A DNA stretch of 64,000 nt from Pholis gunnellus (Eukaryota > Chordata > Actinopteri > Perciformes > Pholidae). The position numbers and the translations under genes are program-made. The notes below the pieces were generated by a model. The model saw nothing but the letters and a program-made list of their open reading frames with translations, did not search any database and was not told the DNA's origin. Shown here one piece after another: positions 26,874-41,700 of the stretch. The first letter of the stretch is position 1; each line of letters starts with the position of its first letter. The stretch is from contig OU342821.1 of assembly GCA_910591455.2 (NCBI GenBank), positions 4,692,501 through 4,756,500 of the forward strand, given 5' to 3'.

Positions 26874-29708
26874 CATTCATTTGGAGTCATGTTTATGTCC
26901 GCCTGATGACTGCAAGTTGAATTTACTCTCCGATGAGCTCTGGTTTGTTCCCCACCACCTCGGGAGAAATCTATCCAGCTGTGTAGCTACATGTGTTACG
27001 GTCTGTGTTCTATTCTGTGATGGGCACGGTGGGTTTATCGGAGCTGCCGAGTAAGTGGTTATCCTCCATGGGTTCATCATTACATTACCTGTTGTTATTT
27101 TATCAAATTTCAATATAGATATGTATAAAAAAAAAAAAGATAGATGCAGCAATACAGTAGGAATGTTGGAACTTAAAATAACACGCATTTCCACTGCAAA
27201 TGTATGGTTTTGGCACATTATTTTTCATAATTCTTAGCGTAACACTGATCACTAATAAATAAGGAACAGTTTGCTTTGCTGCAACATCAAATTCTATGTT
27301 TGAAGTGGAGTACATTAGTCTTCCCGCAAGAAAGATGAAGCAAACCCTGATGAGTTCATCATGCAGCTCATTACGGAGCCAGCGTGGTGCGTGGAAATGT
27401 CAACAGTTAGTCTTGATCGGTATTCACACAGTGCAGTCCTTTTGAATGGCCACGGCCACAAGTGGAAATAACTGCCTCATTATTCTGGACACAGAGTGTG
27501 AGGGCCGGGGCCGTTAATGTCAGCATCTTTGAGCTCAGCAGCTCACGGTCACAGCTACTGCCCTGGCCTGTTTTCCCTGGCAAGCTGGAGGGATGCATTC
27601 AGCAGCAGCTTTTTTTTTTTTTACCCCTGCGCCCGCATTCGCAGATTACCGGCGCGATTACTGCACGCAAAGGAGGCATGAGCGCTCGAGGACGTATAGA
27701 GCCATCCAGCCGCGCGGGCGACCACCAGCATTGTGAGACGCGCCCGTGTATCTCTAAAAGACCATCTCTGCCGCCTACAGCTGTTTTGTTTTTTTGTTGG
27801 GAGTCTGGCGGTCCTCCGGTGGCGACACACACGGCACAGATTGCTGTAGCTTTTTGCCTGAGCTGCCCTCTGCAGCAGCCTGCCGCTGTGTTTATCACCT
27901 CAGAACATATTGTCACCGTTCGGTCATGCCTGCAAAAGCACGGCAGCCCAGACAGAGCGGGAGTGGAAGGGAGGAAATAGACGGGGAAATGTGGATTGAG
28001 GGGGGAAAAGCAGAGAGCATTTTTCAGGAAGACAGGAAGAGCGGAGAAGGGAAAAGGGGAGCGGAGGAAGATTGGCGAGCGCGTCACGGAGGGTGAGGGA
28101 GACTAATTAAGGAAGGCTGGATTAATTAGGCTTCCAGTGTGCCTGCCTCTCATACTCCCACTGAGCTTCATGCCAGCATACAGGCCCCAAACCAGTTTCC
28201 AAAAGCCAGCCCATCTATTGTTCCACAGACATACCATTCATTCACTGGAATGTCTGTTTCCACTATCACCGCAGGCCACTGTGGGGTATAAAAGCCATGC
28301 TGTAAATTCTGTAAATCACAGTAAAATGACCCTTAAAAAGGAAAGACACAACCTGGTGCTTAATGCCTGAGCGCTTGCGATTTACTGCAAGCCACATGTG
28401 GTTAAAGAGGCTTTAATTTGCAATAAGGTGAAATGTTTGATAGTTGAGGTCCTTTTACTTTGTGATAAAGTGCTCATGATGCTGCCCACTTAGGTTGCAC
28501 TACTACAAATATCTTAAGAGGAAACTATCTCGCAGTCCAAACAAAAGACAAATTAAAAGGACCCTGCATTTTTTAGTAATGCAATGTTTCGATCTAACCA
28601 AGATCTTATGTCAGACGTTATCCAATCACCATCACAAGGCAGATCAAAATAATATAAACAAATATAAACAAAAAGTACAAAATACAAAAAGTATTGAAAG
28701 AGTAATATGTAACTTTAATGGGATAATATATATATATATTTATTTCAAATTGTTGGGGGGTATTCGTGCCTTAGTTGATTTTTTGATCCAGCATCAGTTC
28801 CAGTTTTTTGGGATGTGCAGACTCTACACTATGTTCACAAAATACTTTTTTCCATATAAATATTTTCTAGAAATGAGTGACTGAAATATTTAATATTGTG
28901 GACTTATGTCTAGTTCAAATACTATATAATACTTATAATTTCTCTTAACTGACTCCACTGACAGATGTTTCCTTTTTAAAAGAAAATAAAACTTAAATGA
29001 GTCAATTTTAGACGTTGAGGCGTTCGCAGGGTCGGTTGAACTCCAAATGAATTAATATCTGGTATTTATTTCACATCTTGACACAGTAAAAAATGTTGTT
29101 TTTTTATAAAAAGCTAGTGATCTTTCTCAAATTACATCATCACCTTTTGTTTGTCTTCCCACACAGCCGGAGTAAATTAATTCAATATTAGTCCATCATG
29201 TCGAAAGAGACACTAACACTTCAACACCGTATTATTTAAAGCGGTGCTTTCAATGGTTCTTTCCTTGTTACGTGATTAAAATGGAATGACAAGGCTTAGC
29301 AGAAGAGTCTCCTCTTCAATCTCGACAGACGCAGCCAGGGACAAGTGTCCCCTTTACCCGGCGTTCCAATTAAGCCGGAATCTCAGCTGTCACAAAAGGA
29401 AGCAGAAAGCTCACTTACTCAATATTGGAATTATATGCAGGAGGGGTGGTGGGACGAAGTTGAAAAAAGTGACAATTATTAATTGTATTAATGGCAATAA
29501 TTCCACTCATATAATGGTGGATAAATCAGAGATGCAAATCAAATTAGTCATTGTCCACGATGAGGAACAAAAGCTGCTATTCCAAATTGGTCTGTACCTG
29601 TGAGATTGTATTTCCTCTTTTACTCATCTGTTAATATATTTAGGATGGAGGAGGAACATATGAATTTGCCTCTATAGCTTTAGGCTCTTCGCACTATAAA
29701 GCAAGGAA
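26874..29708. other. Non-coding stretch with a GC-rich island
   Basis: About 27480-28090 is richer in GC and CpG than its surroundings and carries overlapping open frames on both strands (27462-27980 plus; 27599-28087 minus), neither with a recognisable domain. It may be a CpG-rich regulatory block. The rest is AT-rich. Confidence 0.5.
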
Positions 29709-30300
29709 TCTGTCTGTCCGATGTCTGTGTGGCCAATGCATATCTCGAGACCCGTTCATCCGATCTTCTTCACACTTGGCGTCTGTATTGCCAGGGAGCC
29801 AAGGATGTGCAGTGTCCAAGTTGGGGCAATTTTGAACATGCGACACGCGCATCAGTGGGGGGGCGAGGCTTCAGGGGTTTGTATGTGGTTTCCAGCGAGC
29901 CTTTACAGGCCGTGGCTCATTGACCACAGTCGACTGCTGCTACCCGACCCACAATCCAGATAACTTCGCTGGAGTCAACGAGAGGTGAGCTGGTTCCTCC
30001 ACAACGCCACAAGCAGCACTTCTTTGGGCCCCGCTCTGAACATTCACGCGGCCACGTGCCAACAATGGCTACATGCTCCCAATGGCCACGAGCTCTGAGC
30101 GGGCACGCCCCCTTGACAACGCTACTAGCAGCAATGCCAGGAGCCATGAAATGGACCCGTTAAGAGCAGGCACGCACTCCCAAAGAGCCATGCCCCAAAT
30201 GGGTACTGCACTAGTAAAAAGGTGGGGACTAAACATAGCCCCCACCTTCGCTGTTGATGACAGAGACACTCCGCTCCAGTCTAGAATGCAATTTAAGCTT
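29709..30300 (+). repeat. Interspersed teleost repeat (CGTTCATCCGATCTTCTTCACACTTGGC type)
   Basis: The first 170 bp run TCTGTCTGTCCGATGTCTG, CTCGAGACCCGTTCATCCGA, TTCACACTTGGCG and AAGGATGTGCAGTGTCCAAG. This wording recurs in many fish genomes as a dispersed repeat; I do not recall its family name. The GC-rich block that follows (about 29990-30230), with repeated GGCCACG/AACGC words and CCAAATGGGTACTGCACTAG near its end, probably belongs to the same element. No open frame with a transposase or reverse transcriptase motif is visible. Confidence 0.5.
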
Positions 30301-33300
30301 GCCTTTCTTTAGCTCTCCTTCACCTCATATCCTTGGCCCCCCATCTAGGGTGGAATATGATGGGATGAATATTCATTGTGGGTCCCGGCTTTGATGGGCC
30401 GCATGGAAAGGTTGAAGACGAGAAAAGAAACTAAACAAAGTGTGTGGAGGGGGAGCCGGTGTCGCCATTTCTGGCCTGATTGACACTCCAGCTCGCAGCA
30501 AGTAATTCATTCTGAGAGGGAGGCACAAGTGCCCCCTCTCCAACTCCCAACGCAAGTTTATGATAATCCTAATAAATTATGATGCACTGCACAGACATTA
30601 AAAAATCTGATTGGCACTAAATCAAACAGGCTGTGCCTCTCAGGTCAGAGAGAGCTGAGAGCGCGACTGTGTGTGCGCTCTGCGCCACTCCAAATATCAA
30701 TTTCTCTCCGTCCCCAATTCCACATCACTCCGAGTCCACCTGCCCATTTCTCTCTTCTCTCGACTTTTTGTCTACTCCTATCTTTTGGCTCAACTTGTAA
30801 TTTTCCATTGTTTTGCTGTGTCTTTTTCTGTACCACAACTTTTTTTGTGTGATAAATATACAGTAGGTGACAGCGTAAAATGTTCCCCAGTACCTGGTGT
30901 TATTGTACCTTTTTCTGTATTTGTCTCTATTTTTATCGTTTTTATCCCTTGCAGGTGATTTAATTCGCCGCTGAAAGGATAACCTGACTGACACCCACCA
31001 CTTTAATCTGTGCACCCATGCACGCTGTGCAGATTATTCTGCCAGCATCACCTCTAGCAGTCATAGGTCCAAAACATCAATTTGTTAACCCATTTATGGT
31101 TGGCCTGATGTTGATTACTGCCCTGCCCTGACCCTTATTATGATGAAAAAAAAAAATCTGCTTAACTGTTTAATTTGTGGGCAGTTCACATCTTTAAAAA
31201 GAAATGGGACTGCAGAATTGAATTGAATTACTGTTCAAGTACACAACTATTACAACCACAGTAATGCTTCTTTATGCTCTCTTTATACACAAGAGCTCGG
31301 ATGTGTCATAGCATTCGAGCCACATTGTCAAATCAGACACGCAGCAGTGAACAACTCAATTAATCAGAACAGAGTTGGAGGAGAGTGGCGGAGGTGATTA
31401 AAATGCTCTATATGCGTCGATTGTGATGCACTCTGGAATGCGTCCCGTTTTGAATGTCCCACGTTGCAAAGAGCGCAGTTTTCCCGGCTTGGTGAGAGCA
31501 CCCAGTAAATCATACTCCCCCGGTGAATGTTTTAATGCTGAGGGTAGCGACCCCATCCATTCTGCTTGTTAATAGTTATAATCGGTGGCAAAATAGCGGC
31601 GGAGAATCATATCTCAAAGGCTGCGTATCAGGTAAGATAAATGGACGGAATGTAGGAAACACTCAGCGATGAAAAAGGCGGTCTCTTGATGGGTTCGCCA
31701 TGAAGGAGAGACAAGTCGAAGAACAGTTGCATTAGGGTCTGCAACTGATGATCATGTTTCATTTCTGATTCATCAGATATTTCATTAACAATGACATGAA
31801 ACAGATCATCATATTCCTGGAGTTGTTCAACAGTTAGAAAGCACGAAAGATGACTTTTGCAAATGATTTTCAATCAAAAATTCACAACAACGAGCGGTCG
31901 CACAAAGAATAACTGCCCTTTTAGAGCCCGTAGAGCACACCAGTCATTCACTGTAGGAGTCATTACGAGGGTAACAGGTGGCAACGCGGCGTTCATTATC
32001 CATTATCGTGGATCAATTTATTATTTTATACGTACAGGACAAAACTGACTCAACCGCTCAGATGGTGCATGATTCACTGACAGCAACTGCACCAAATGAT
32101 TACAAAGAAGTTAGCTATTAAGGGAAATATACTCCAACATTACCAAACATATTACGAACACAAGGCTGTATTACCAACCAGTCAAAATGAATGAATCTAC
32201 CCCCGGGGCCCAGTCTTAAAAAAAAGAGAACGAAAAGCCGAACCAGAGATATTGTACTTTTTTATGCCTCTCATTCTTCTTCCTTGTCAAAACCGGGCAC
32301 CTATAATACCCACGATGCATCTCAAGTTTGATAGGATATGGGGCGTTTCATGCCAGATGCAGCAAGGGCATTCACAACTGCTGTATTTTAGTAGTCATCA
32401 ACTATACCCCCAGAAATGAGTCGACCAGTCGATTAACTGTGGGAGATTATATTTTCAAAAAGGTCTGAAAATCAATTAGTAAAGGTTTAACTAATGTAGG
32501 CGGGACCCACCAAGGCTCTGTCGCAATCTGATCGGGATAAACCTAGCAGCTTGTCTGGGCTGGAGATACTGTCTGACTGCAGAAACAACTCCACTGCTTT
32601 CTTTGCAGGGATAGCACGAAGCATCGCCGCTGCTTTAATACCGCACTGTGCCAAAACCACAGATGAGCTATTAGTCTAAAAAGATCCACGGTGTTCAGTG
32701 TGAGCGTCTGGCTGTCGACTAATGTGTAAAACCGCTAGTAGCAGCTAATGTAGTTGTCTTGCCGTGTTGTCTTGAATAGATAAACCGGACATTTATAAGA
32801 GATGCACGTTTGAATTTGTTTTCTTTTATGCATGTGGAACAAAAAACTAAAACAGGTGAAAAACGTTGTAAATTAGTCCAAATAAATGCATTTAGGGAGT
32901 TAACAGGCTTTTTTGTGGACATTAACACATTCTCCTGCCCCCACCTTTGGGCTCCGCCACAGTGTAAACTCCCCCCAAACTTGGGAATGACCGGTTTATA
33001 CAACTATTTTCTCATATGCATATCATTATCTAATCTTGAGGCCCCACCTTGTTTTAATTGCCGGTACTGTGCTTACGTAAGATTAAAAATGTTTCCGCCT
33101 CCAGTAGATGGAGGGCTGGTTTGACTCTGTCTCATCCTCCATAGAGCATATGAAACATATTCAAATGCTGACCTTGAGAGCAATTTGCAATTGTACGAAT
33201 GTGGTCATTCCAAATAAATACTGTAATTACTGCTTGTACTCTTAAAGGATGTGCAAGGACTTTGTGGGGAAACAGACGTCGTGATATATAAAAAGACACA

Positions 33301-34432
33301 GGGCTCAGGTGGGTTTCTGCACTCGTCCTCATTTCATCATTTTATGATCATCATTATCTGTGATCTTCTCTTTCATGTTTCCAAGAGGCAGTTGATGAAT
33401 GCAGAGAGGGATCCGGATCCCTAAGTAGCCTCGCTAGCTTCATGGCACCATCAATCCCAAACGTAGCCATTGTCACTTTTGTCAATACAGAGCTTTTATT
33501 ACCTTGCTAATTCAATAGAAAAGTGGGACCGTTATATTTTACGGTGAAATATGGTCTCCAAATATATGACTTGCAACATGGAGGGTGTCGCACGGTAGAG
33601 TAGATATTGCTCGAGTATGTGTATTTGAGAGCTCTAATACTTCCGTCTCCCCCTTTATCTTAAAAAATGTCTTTCTGTTTGTGTCGGAACACCACACATG
33701 ACAAAAAAAAAAACAGTGTACAATGGGCTGGGACTTATTCTGCAGGCCAAGTGTTTATATTATGTTCCTCGCAGCTCGGACATGTGAGGCCGGAATACTA
33801 AAGTGAAGCCGTGGGAGAATAGAAGTCATCAATCATGGGAGGTGTGCATTTTCCTGCATTGGAAGACAGCCTGAACTCCAGGCTGATGCAGCGAGGCCAC
33901 AGCGTGGGACGCTGGAGGTTGACAGAGACAGGTAATTAACTAAAAATAATATGTACTCGACATTGCCGAGCAAAAAAAAAAAGAAATAGGAGACACAATG
34001 GAATGAAACCTCCGAGAATAGCCTCGCCGGAGAGAGATGAAGGTTGCTTCTGCATGCAGACGAGAGTGGATGCAGGTCCAACATGCAGGTCCAACACCGG
34101 AGAAGGATCAAACTTGAAAGGCATGGGGAAGTTTCATTAGATTTTCAACATCAATATATTTCACTCACCCGCACCCCTTCATGTGAGTTCTTCATATACG
34201 CAGCATAAAAGCCTGGCAGCGACGTTGGGGAAATGCGATGTCTGATTGCTTGTGCTTGTGCGCGCTACGACTCGCGTTGGACTGGCGTAACTTGTAGAAA
34301 TGTAAATAATGCATGTGACGTGATTGGTTTGAATGGGATGTGAAACTGAAGGAGCTAAATTATGCATTAATTTGAATTGATTAAACCAGCAAAAGTGCTG
34401 GGAGCAGACCCACATTGTTAAGTATATACATA

Positions 34433-34435
<3 letters not shown>

Positions 34436-34493
<58 letters not shown>
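34436..34493. repeat. (AT)n microsatellite, about 29 units
   Basis: A continuous TA/AT run following GTATATACATACTG. Confidence 0.95.
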
Positions 34494-34497
<4 letters not shown>

Positions 34498-35556
34498 TTC
34501 CTTAAACCCTAGAATGGTTGCATGGTTCCACCCAACAGTTGAAAACCCAAAGATATTCAAGCTGCATTTACCTTAATTGTTGTTGATTACATTTCAGTCA
34601 ATCAACTCTACTCAATTATCAACTAATTGACTTTGCAGTGAAATAGCAATTTAAATGGAAATATCTCAGATCTGTCCAATACGGACAGGAAACAATGTGT
34701 TTATCTGGGCCTGTAGTGTGGAGTCTGTTCAACAGTGTTATTGAAATAGGCTGGTAGTTAATGCATTAGTACTTTTTAATCTCACCTGTAATTTTTCCAA
34801 TCCAAATGGCATAATTAACCCAACAAGTTTGACACAATTTTGATCAAAAGTGCCCTTTTAATTCTGAAAAACGCACACACCATCGCCGGTGCATAGCAGT
34901 CTTGATGTGACCACTGGGGGAAAACATGACAATCTGCTGGGCCATGCCTCCAACTTATTATCTTACTTAAAAAAAAAAAAAAGAAAAGGCTTTGAGCCAT
35001 CACCGATCAGAGGATGGACAGCTGTTCGCGGACAAAGGCCTGTGTGTCTTTGTGGACGGATGCCTGCCAATCTAGCTGTTGAGTCTGGATGACTGCCTGA
35101 TTTCTGCTGGCTTTCTAACTGCCTCTCCTGTCCGCCTGTCCACCGCTCCATCCTGTTGAACGTGCTTCTCTGCCAGGTTCACTTGCCTACCTGTCTGACT
35201 CCACTTCAACCCGGAGCAGGTCTATCTCTTTCGCCTGTTGAATTTACTGAACAGGGTGACTTGAATGCTGTCAGTACCAATAAGCGCACATTCGTCTGCT
35301 CATGTCTGGGGAAACTGGAGACATTTTCTTAAGACTTCATACAGATACATAATGTCTTAAGATTGCATGTGTTTTAATACAACACATTGATACAATGTAA
35401 ATATTTTATGATTTAAAATATGCTGAATTATTATTTTTGTTGTATTTTTTATTTATCTGTAGAGTTCAAGCTAGTGGGTTCCTCCTTGCTCATCCTTTAG
35501 TCAAGGCGATGTCTGGAATTTAATTTGTGCGGTCGGCCAATAGCCACCAAAGACGG

Positions 35557-35777
35557 TTTATAAGAAGTGGACATAGTCAAAATGACGTCACCCATTGGAC
35601 TGCGTATTTTTAAGCCTCGAGTTCAGCATTTTGTCTGTCGCCCATCTTGGTTTTTGGCCATCGGCATGTTTCTTTTTGATGTCACCATCTTTGTATGTTG
35701 TCCGTCAACATCTTGGTTTTTGGTCGTCGCCATCTTGGTTTATTGCAACCAGAAGTGACACGAGAGGGCGGAGCTAA
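35557..35777 (+). repeat. CCATCTTGG / TGACGTCA dispersed repeat, copy 1
   Basis: It begins with AGAAGTGGACATAGTCA and TGACGTCACCCATTGG. A row of near-identical words follows, CCATCTTGGTTTTTGG at about 35642, 35708 and 35729, spaced so that part of it looks like an internal tandem. It ends GAAGTGACACGAGAGGGCGG. A second copy lies at 50590-50699. I recognise the type from percomorph genomic sequence. The GCCATCTTGG words match the YY1 core (CCAT in a GCCATnTT setting), which is inference only. Confidence 0.6.
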
Positions 35778-38700
35778 GTACAACCAGACGCTGAACAAGA
35801 CATTTTTTAGGGAAACAAAATGTTACAGATACATTTTTTTTTTTTTTTTTGTATATTACTGTATCATACTACTTTAGCCAGTCTCAGAGCAGGTTTATTG
35901 TATGTAAGGCTGGTGACCTAATGTCTACTGGTACGTCCATGAATAGGACCAATCGAGCTGTACGTTTTCACATCCTAACCGGTACAAGAGCTCCGTCGGT
36001 AACAGGAGATTTAGAGGGATGCCAATCACGCGCAGCGCGTCCATGCCCACACGTTGCTGTGAAGACGTGTAATCAGTTAAGTGGAAACAGCTGAGAGGGT
36101 GTGCCGAGAACACATTGCATCGGTGACCCCTACCGAGGGGTCCCGAGATGATTTCTGGGTTAGGAAGTGAGAGAATGTTTCCACACAAAATGCCCTTTAA
36201 TTTTTTTCCTCTTTCCTCTATGTGAATGGTTTCATAGAGAGACATGAAAGCGCTATCGCAAGAGACATAAATGTCAGTGGAAAGATCATGTACTTTGTTC
36301 TTTAGTTATAGGAACGGTTACAAAAAAAAAGCAGGCTGGATAACAGAAATCCTATTGAGACACAGATCTGTGGTCTTTTTATATTCAGTTCACCCACAGA
36401 GAACAAGGCCTCTACCCTCTCTTTTCAGACTGTTTCTCTAATTACAGTAGTTGGTTAATTAGGACGCACTATAGAACTGGATAACGACTCTTCCAAGAAG
36501 CAATGAATTGAGAGTTTATTTCCTTGAAAGATGCAGTGTTGTAATTCTACGTACGTTTCTTGACTTCGGAGAGCTTTACTATTTACATCTGACAGCGGCG
36601 TTATGCAAGGCTGACAGGCTAATTACACTTGACTCTTTGTCAAATCATTAAATGGAACATCATTTCTTCTGGTAAGAGTGAACAAGTCTCTTACAACTTT
36701 AGCAGAAGTACTCTGAAAACAAAACAAAAAAAGAAAGAGATTTTTTAAAAAGCATTTCATAGGCATGGCTAGTTCGCCTTTCACGTCTTCATTTTATGTC
36801 ACTTTAGGCCTGAACTCAGATGCAGGTCCATGAGTGACTCATCCTCCCTCATGCTTAGCTGATACGTATTTTAGTTTTGAGACTAATGCGCAAGGTGATG
36901 GTAAGGCTGTCCACTAATGAGGAAAAATGAGTGCTCCATTGCTCTGGATCCACACTAATGTCTAACCTTGTTTCCCTTCATTCCACACAGCTTCCGATCA
37001 ATTATCATTACAAACAACACACCTACAATCAACTATTAAAAGAGTCAAATTGCTTCGTGAAATGGACATATGCTAAAATCTTCATCTTTACCATCAAAAA
37101 TAAGACTTGAAGCTGCAGTTGGACGCATCCTTGGAAAAAAAACTTTTTAGAACATTTGCTCAAACTGTCACTATCCGGACAGTAGTACACAAGACGTCTA
37201 ATCTGCGAAGAATCTGGTTCCTCTGCCTCCTTTTAGTGCTTCTAATGGCGTTTTCTGCACGTGAATTCTGATCAAACTGTCAAACTAATTGATCGAACAT
37301 GAATCGACACTCTGTTATTGATTTGCCTATTTCTCTCCTTAGTGGAGTGTTTAGCCAATTAGAAAGTTTTCTACGGCCGGTGGAAATCTTGGAAAATCTT
37401 TTTGGTGGATACTTGCAAATCCATTTAGGAGCACTAAAATGAAGACGAGGCGGAGGAACCTGATTTTTTTCTTTTCTATATAATAGAAATAATTCTATAT
37501 TATATTCTAAGTTACCAACTGCAGCTTTAATCACTCGTATCTTCCTACAACAAATAAGTCTCTTTTGAATCCAAATCTGATTTATTCCTTTTTGTTTTAA
37601 TATAGAAAAGACATAAATGTAGATTCATGCTGGAAAAAAGGTGAAGGATTCACTGTAACTAAATGCATTGTCAAAAATTAAAAAGGCAGCAAACACCGAT
37701 CACTCACGGGCAAGCAACCGAGTAGTGGCTCTAATGTGATATTACCCTTTCAGCATTTTGTCTGTGTTCATAATCTCGGCTTTTTTTTATGATACCCAAT
37801 TAATAAAAGCTGGATGAGTTATTATTATTATTTTTTCATTCATTCACGTGCAGTTACAATATGCAATTCTAGTATTCTGATCAAACGGTGGGGGGGCTGA
37901 ATAGAACAAGCGGTGTAGAGCAACAGTACTTGTATCAGTAGGTAGTGAAACAAGTAAGTGGCAGTAAAAATGGCAAGACACCTGTGTAAAACAAAAAAGG
38001 CTTTGAGAGTGAACACACCGCCAGAGGGGAAAAAATAATAATAATTGCTGAGCGGGAAGGTAGAAAGCAAGCGCATCACATGAAAATTGTAAAAGGATTG
38101 GAGATGAACATGGCAGACGAGCAGCGACCCTAACAGAGGCGGCGAGTCAGGAAGCTCAGCATTAACGATGCTCAAGGGTTGCACGGTGGAAACTGGGGCG
38201 AAAAGAAAAGAGTCTTCCTTCTTTTCCAAGGTAATGTAATTGCTATATTGGTGATCTAACACCCTCATTAAGCATGGATCAAACGCCGGTGCAGAAAGGC
38301 AGCGGCATGGAACCAGAGTGTGAAACAGACAGGATTAGCAGGATGAGAGAGATGTTCTCCCAAGCACAGTGCATGTTTGAAGTCTCCCACACGGCTAATT
38401 GTCGACTGAAGACACTAGCATCGAGAAGTTCAGCCTCCCCACTGAATTACAGATAGCTCGCTTGCCCTTGGCTCGCCTCCCAGTGTTTGTGTTGATTTTT
38501 TTCGGCGCAATTAACAATCTGACACCATGACCTTGCATCGTGCAAAGAAGGGAGAGCGGCAGGGAGAGAAGAGAATGCCTCATACCTTAAGAAACAGCTC
38601 CCACTGTGCGGTGACACAGGTCAAATTAGTAACAGCATGGTTAACTTTTTTTACATTTTAGCACAACAATGTGTGCACTTTTTCATTTCAGAGTGTTGCA

Positions 38701-41700
38701 CCATGGCCTTTGACTGACACAGAAGAGTCACATTTCAGTAGCTAAGTCTGCTATGCAAGGCATCCAACAAACCCCACAACATGCTTTCTCGTAACGTAAA
38801 CATTTTTTTCACCACGGAATATTCATGTTTTGTGTGAATGTATTCATGTCCAAAACAACGGTTTGATGAAATAAGCCCCCGACTTTGTTAAGGCTTTAAG
38901 AGCCAATTAAAGCAAATGCAAGGTCAAAGTTCAGCATGTGTACCATGAATACTGCAGCACAGTTAGCTGGTAGATTCAAAGAGTTTGAGTAATTTCCCTC
39001 TTTGCCATAGCAAGTTACAATTGTGACTGCAATGAGAACAACCTCAGCATTGTAAGACCGATTGAGTAAGTTGTTTAAAGGGCAGCACATTCAGGAGAAC
39101 TAGGTGCGATATCATTTGTCTAGGTTTTCGCATCAGACGTAAGAGTTTCTCAAAAATAGGCACAACATTAATTCATTAAAAAACAGCTAAATGCAGTGTG
39201 ACTTTACAGCAAGTGGATGAGATTGTAGTTTGGAAAAGGTCAGCAGCAGTAACACAGGAAGGGCTGAGGAGGTAGAGTCAAAAGAGGATAAAATAGCATG
39301 TCCTGCCTGCAGAAATGAGTTTCGGGACTTTTTAGGACAAGTTGGGTAAGATTGAAGTACTGAGTCAATTAGGGCTAGAACTGCTGGGTAGATGGCAGAA
39401 CAGGCTTGGCATATCACCAAAGCATTTATAAAAAAGAAGATTTCGGCCACTTCTCTATCACTTACTCACTGGGGTTCAGACCACCAAAGGGGGCAGGATA
39501 CAACAAATGAGCGGAGGTCAACGGATGACGATACGAGCTGCTAGACAGATTGAGCAAAGTGAAAGGAAATGAGAGGAAGAAGAAAGGAATTGTTTTAAAA
39601 AAAAAAAAGGCCGGCAAGTCTTAACTCGTAGTGTGGCCAGGTTCCAGATGGAATACAGAAAAAAATAATGCAAGAAACGGAAAAGTGATGTTGAGACATG
39701 AAACACAGATTCAAGATCAGGTCAGATGCACTGGTCGCATCGAGAGCACCGCTAGAAAGGAAAAAGATCAAAAGAAGATGGGGATGAAGTGATACAAATA
39801 AGCCTCGCTGTGGGAAGGTTGAAGTGACATCGGAAAAATGAGGATTGGCAATTCACTAGAAAGGCTACCGACCACGCATCCATGTCAGCGTTGGACCCAG
39901 GGGCTGATAAAGGACAATCATGTGAAGAGGTCCACTGTGAGTTATGGTGACGGCAAGGAATCCAAATGATAGAAAAGGTATGAGTGACACACGGGAGGGA
40001 ATAAACAACTCTAGCTCAGAGGAGATGAACAGGCCCCGAGCCGCCACGGCCTGGAGCCTGAAGGAGATGCAGCCGGGGATGTGAGGTGGTGGAGAGAGCA
40101 AGCGCAGGTGCTGCTGTCCCTTCACGCCGAGTGATTTATGTCCACGCGAGAGCAGCGGAACGTAGGAACAAGATCGGAGCACATTCTGAGATGAACTTGG
40201 GACCGCTGACTGATAGTTCCCGTCCGCCCTCCGCAATGTTTTAGGGACGAGACAGAGGGACAGATAAGGCTGGAAAGAATGCATTCTCAAGAATATATCT
40301 CAAGAAACAAAATGGAGGAGAGCGGGGGGGGGGGGCGGGCCTTCACTCGCTTCCCCTCCACGTGTTCACACAAAGAGTTTAAACGCTTTACACGCAATAT
40401 GCCTACATAGAGGCTGTAGCTGTAAGAGACCGGAGGCTAACATGCCACAGTGCTGACAGTAGCAATCCCCTACAGGTGTATTGAATTAATTAGCAGATTG
40501 CAGAAAGCAGGGGAGGGAGGGACACACACAAGGTGGACAACTTGGAGCCCATACTGCTATTCTACTCCTCATGTATGCCTTGCAGAGGAATTTCAACTGG
40601 AAACCACCTTACCATGTTGGCAATATATTTGTGTGTACTTTTTTGTAGAGATAATGGCTCACTTCACTTACTCTCTCCTTTATCCACCTTTTCATTGAAT
40701 TACTCGATCTTCTCCTGATTTGCCCGAAATGACTTTTCTTCTGGATCTTATTTCTTTGTTGACGATTCTCCTATACGCTTGTCTATGAGTCACAGATATT
40801 TCCCGTACCTTATTTTCCGGGTGAGTTGTTACACTCTGCTGGCTCTGTAATGTTGATTTGGCCCTTGCCCCTCTTAGTATGGGTTAATTTCTGCTTTATT
40901 TTGCTCACAGATAAAAGATAAAGGAGCCAGCTAAATTGCCAAGTTCAATCAAGTCAAGACAAAAGGCTAATGATAGACGCAATGATTTCAATGGTAAATT
41001 GCAGGCCTGCTTACGCTGACGGAGAGGCTGCGAGGTAGTTTGTGTTGGGTCCCTTAGAGAGAAAGCGAGGTGAGGTTGGGGGGGCACCTTTTTATAGATA
41101 CTTTCAATATGAGCAATATGAGTGTGAAAATATTCCGATCCAACTGGCATGGGGCATCGTGAATGACAATGAGTGTTGGGAATTAAAGTTAGCCATTTCA
41201 TCCCTTGTGACGGGACAGAGGAAGGCAATCAATGCACTTTTTTGTTCGCCTTCACCTACCTTTCAATTGTTTGTATATTATCATGTAACTGTCGGCATTA
41301 GCAGTTCTCTACCAAACAATGGAAACATATGCTTGTTGTCTGTTATTTAGTTCCCTGAGACACATTTAAATATGGCGTAAACACAGTGAGAATCCAGGGG
41401 TCCATATTGATTACTATTTTCAAATGTTTTAATGACAACTATCTTCGTCTGACAAAGGATGTCAAAATGTAATCCGTATCCATATCACTTTTTTCCCTTT
41501 TTCAGTAATTGAGAATATTCATCTTTATTGCAACTCGTGCCTTTTTCCTATAGGTAATCAAAATGCAATAAAGTGAAAAGCATATAATTCAAATGGATGT
41601 TTGTAGAGCATGAATCACAGCCGTTAAAATGAACTGCAGCATCCTCTTTTTTTTTTTCCCCTTCCATCCATCCAACATCACTTTCAATGGAGTCTGACAT

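Noticed and set aside
27462..28087. Overlapping 172-codon plus and 162-codon minus frames
   Set aside because: GC-rich DNA lacks stops by composition. Neither frame shows a motif, and having both strands open argues for composition, not coding.
37840..38268. 142-codon minus-strand frame with hydrophobic stretches
   Set aside because: The apparent membrane segments come from T/A-rich codons. No start context, splice signals or family pattern.
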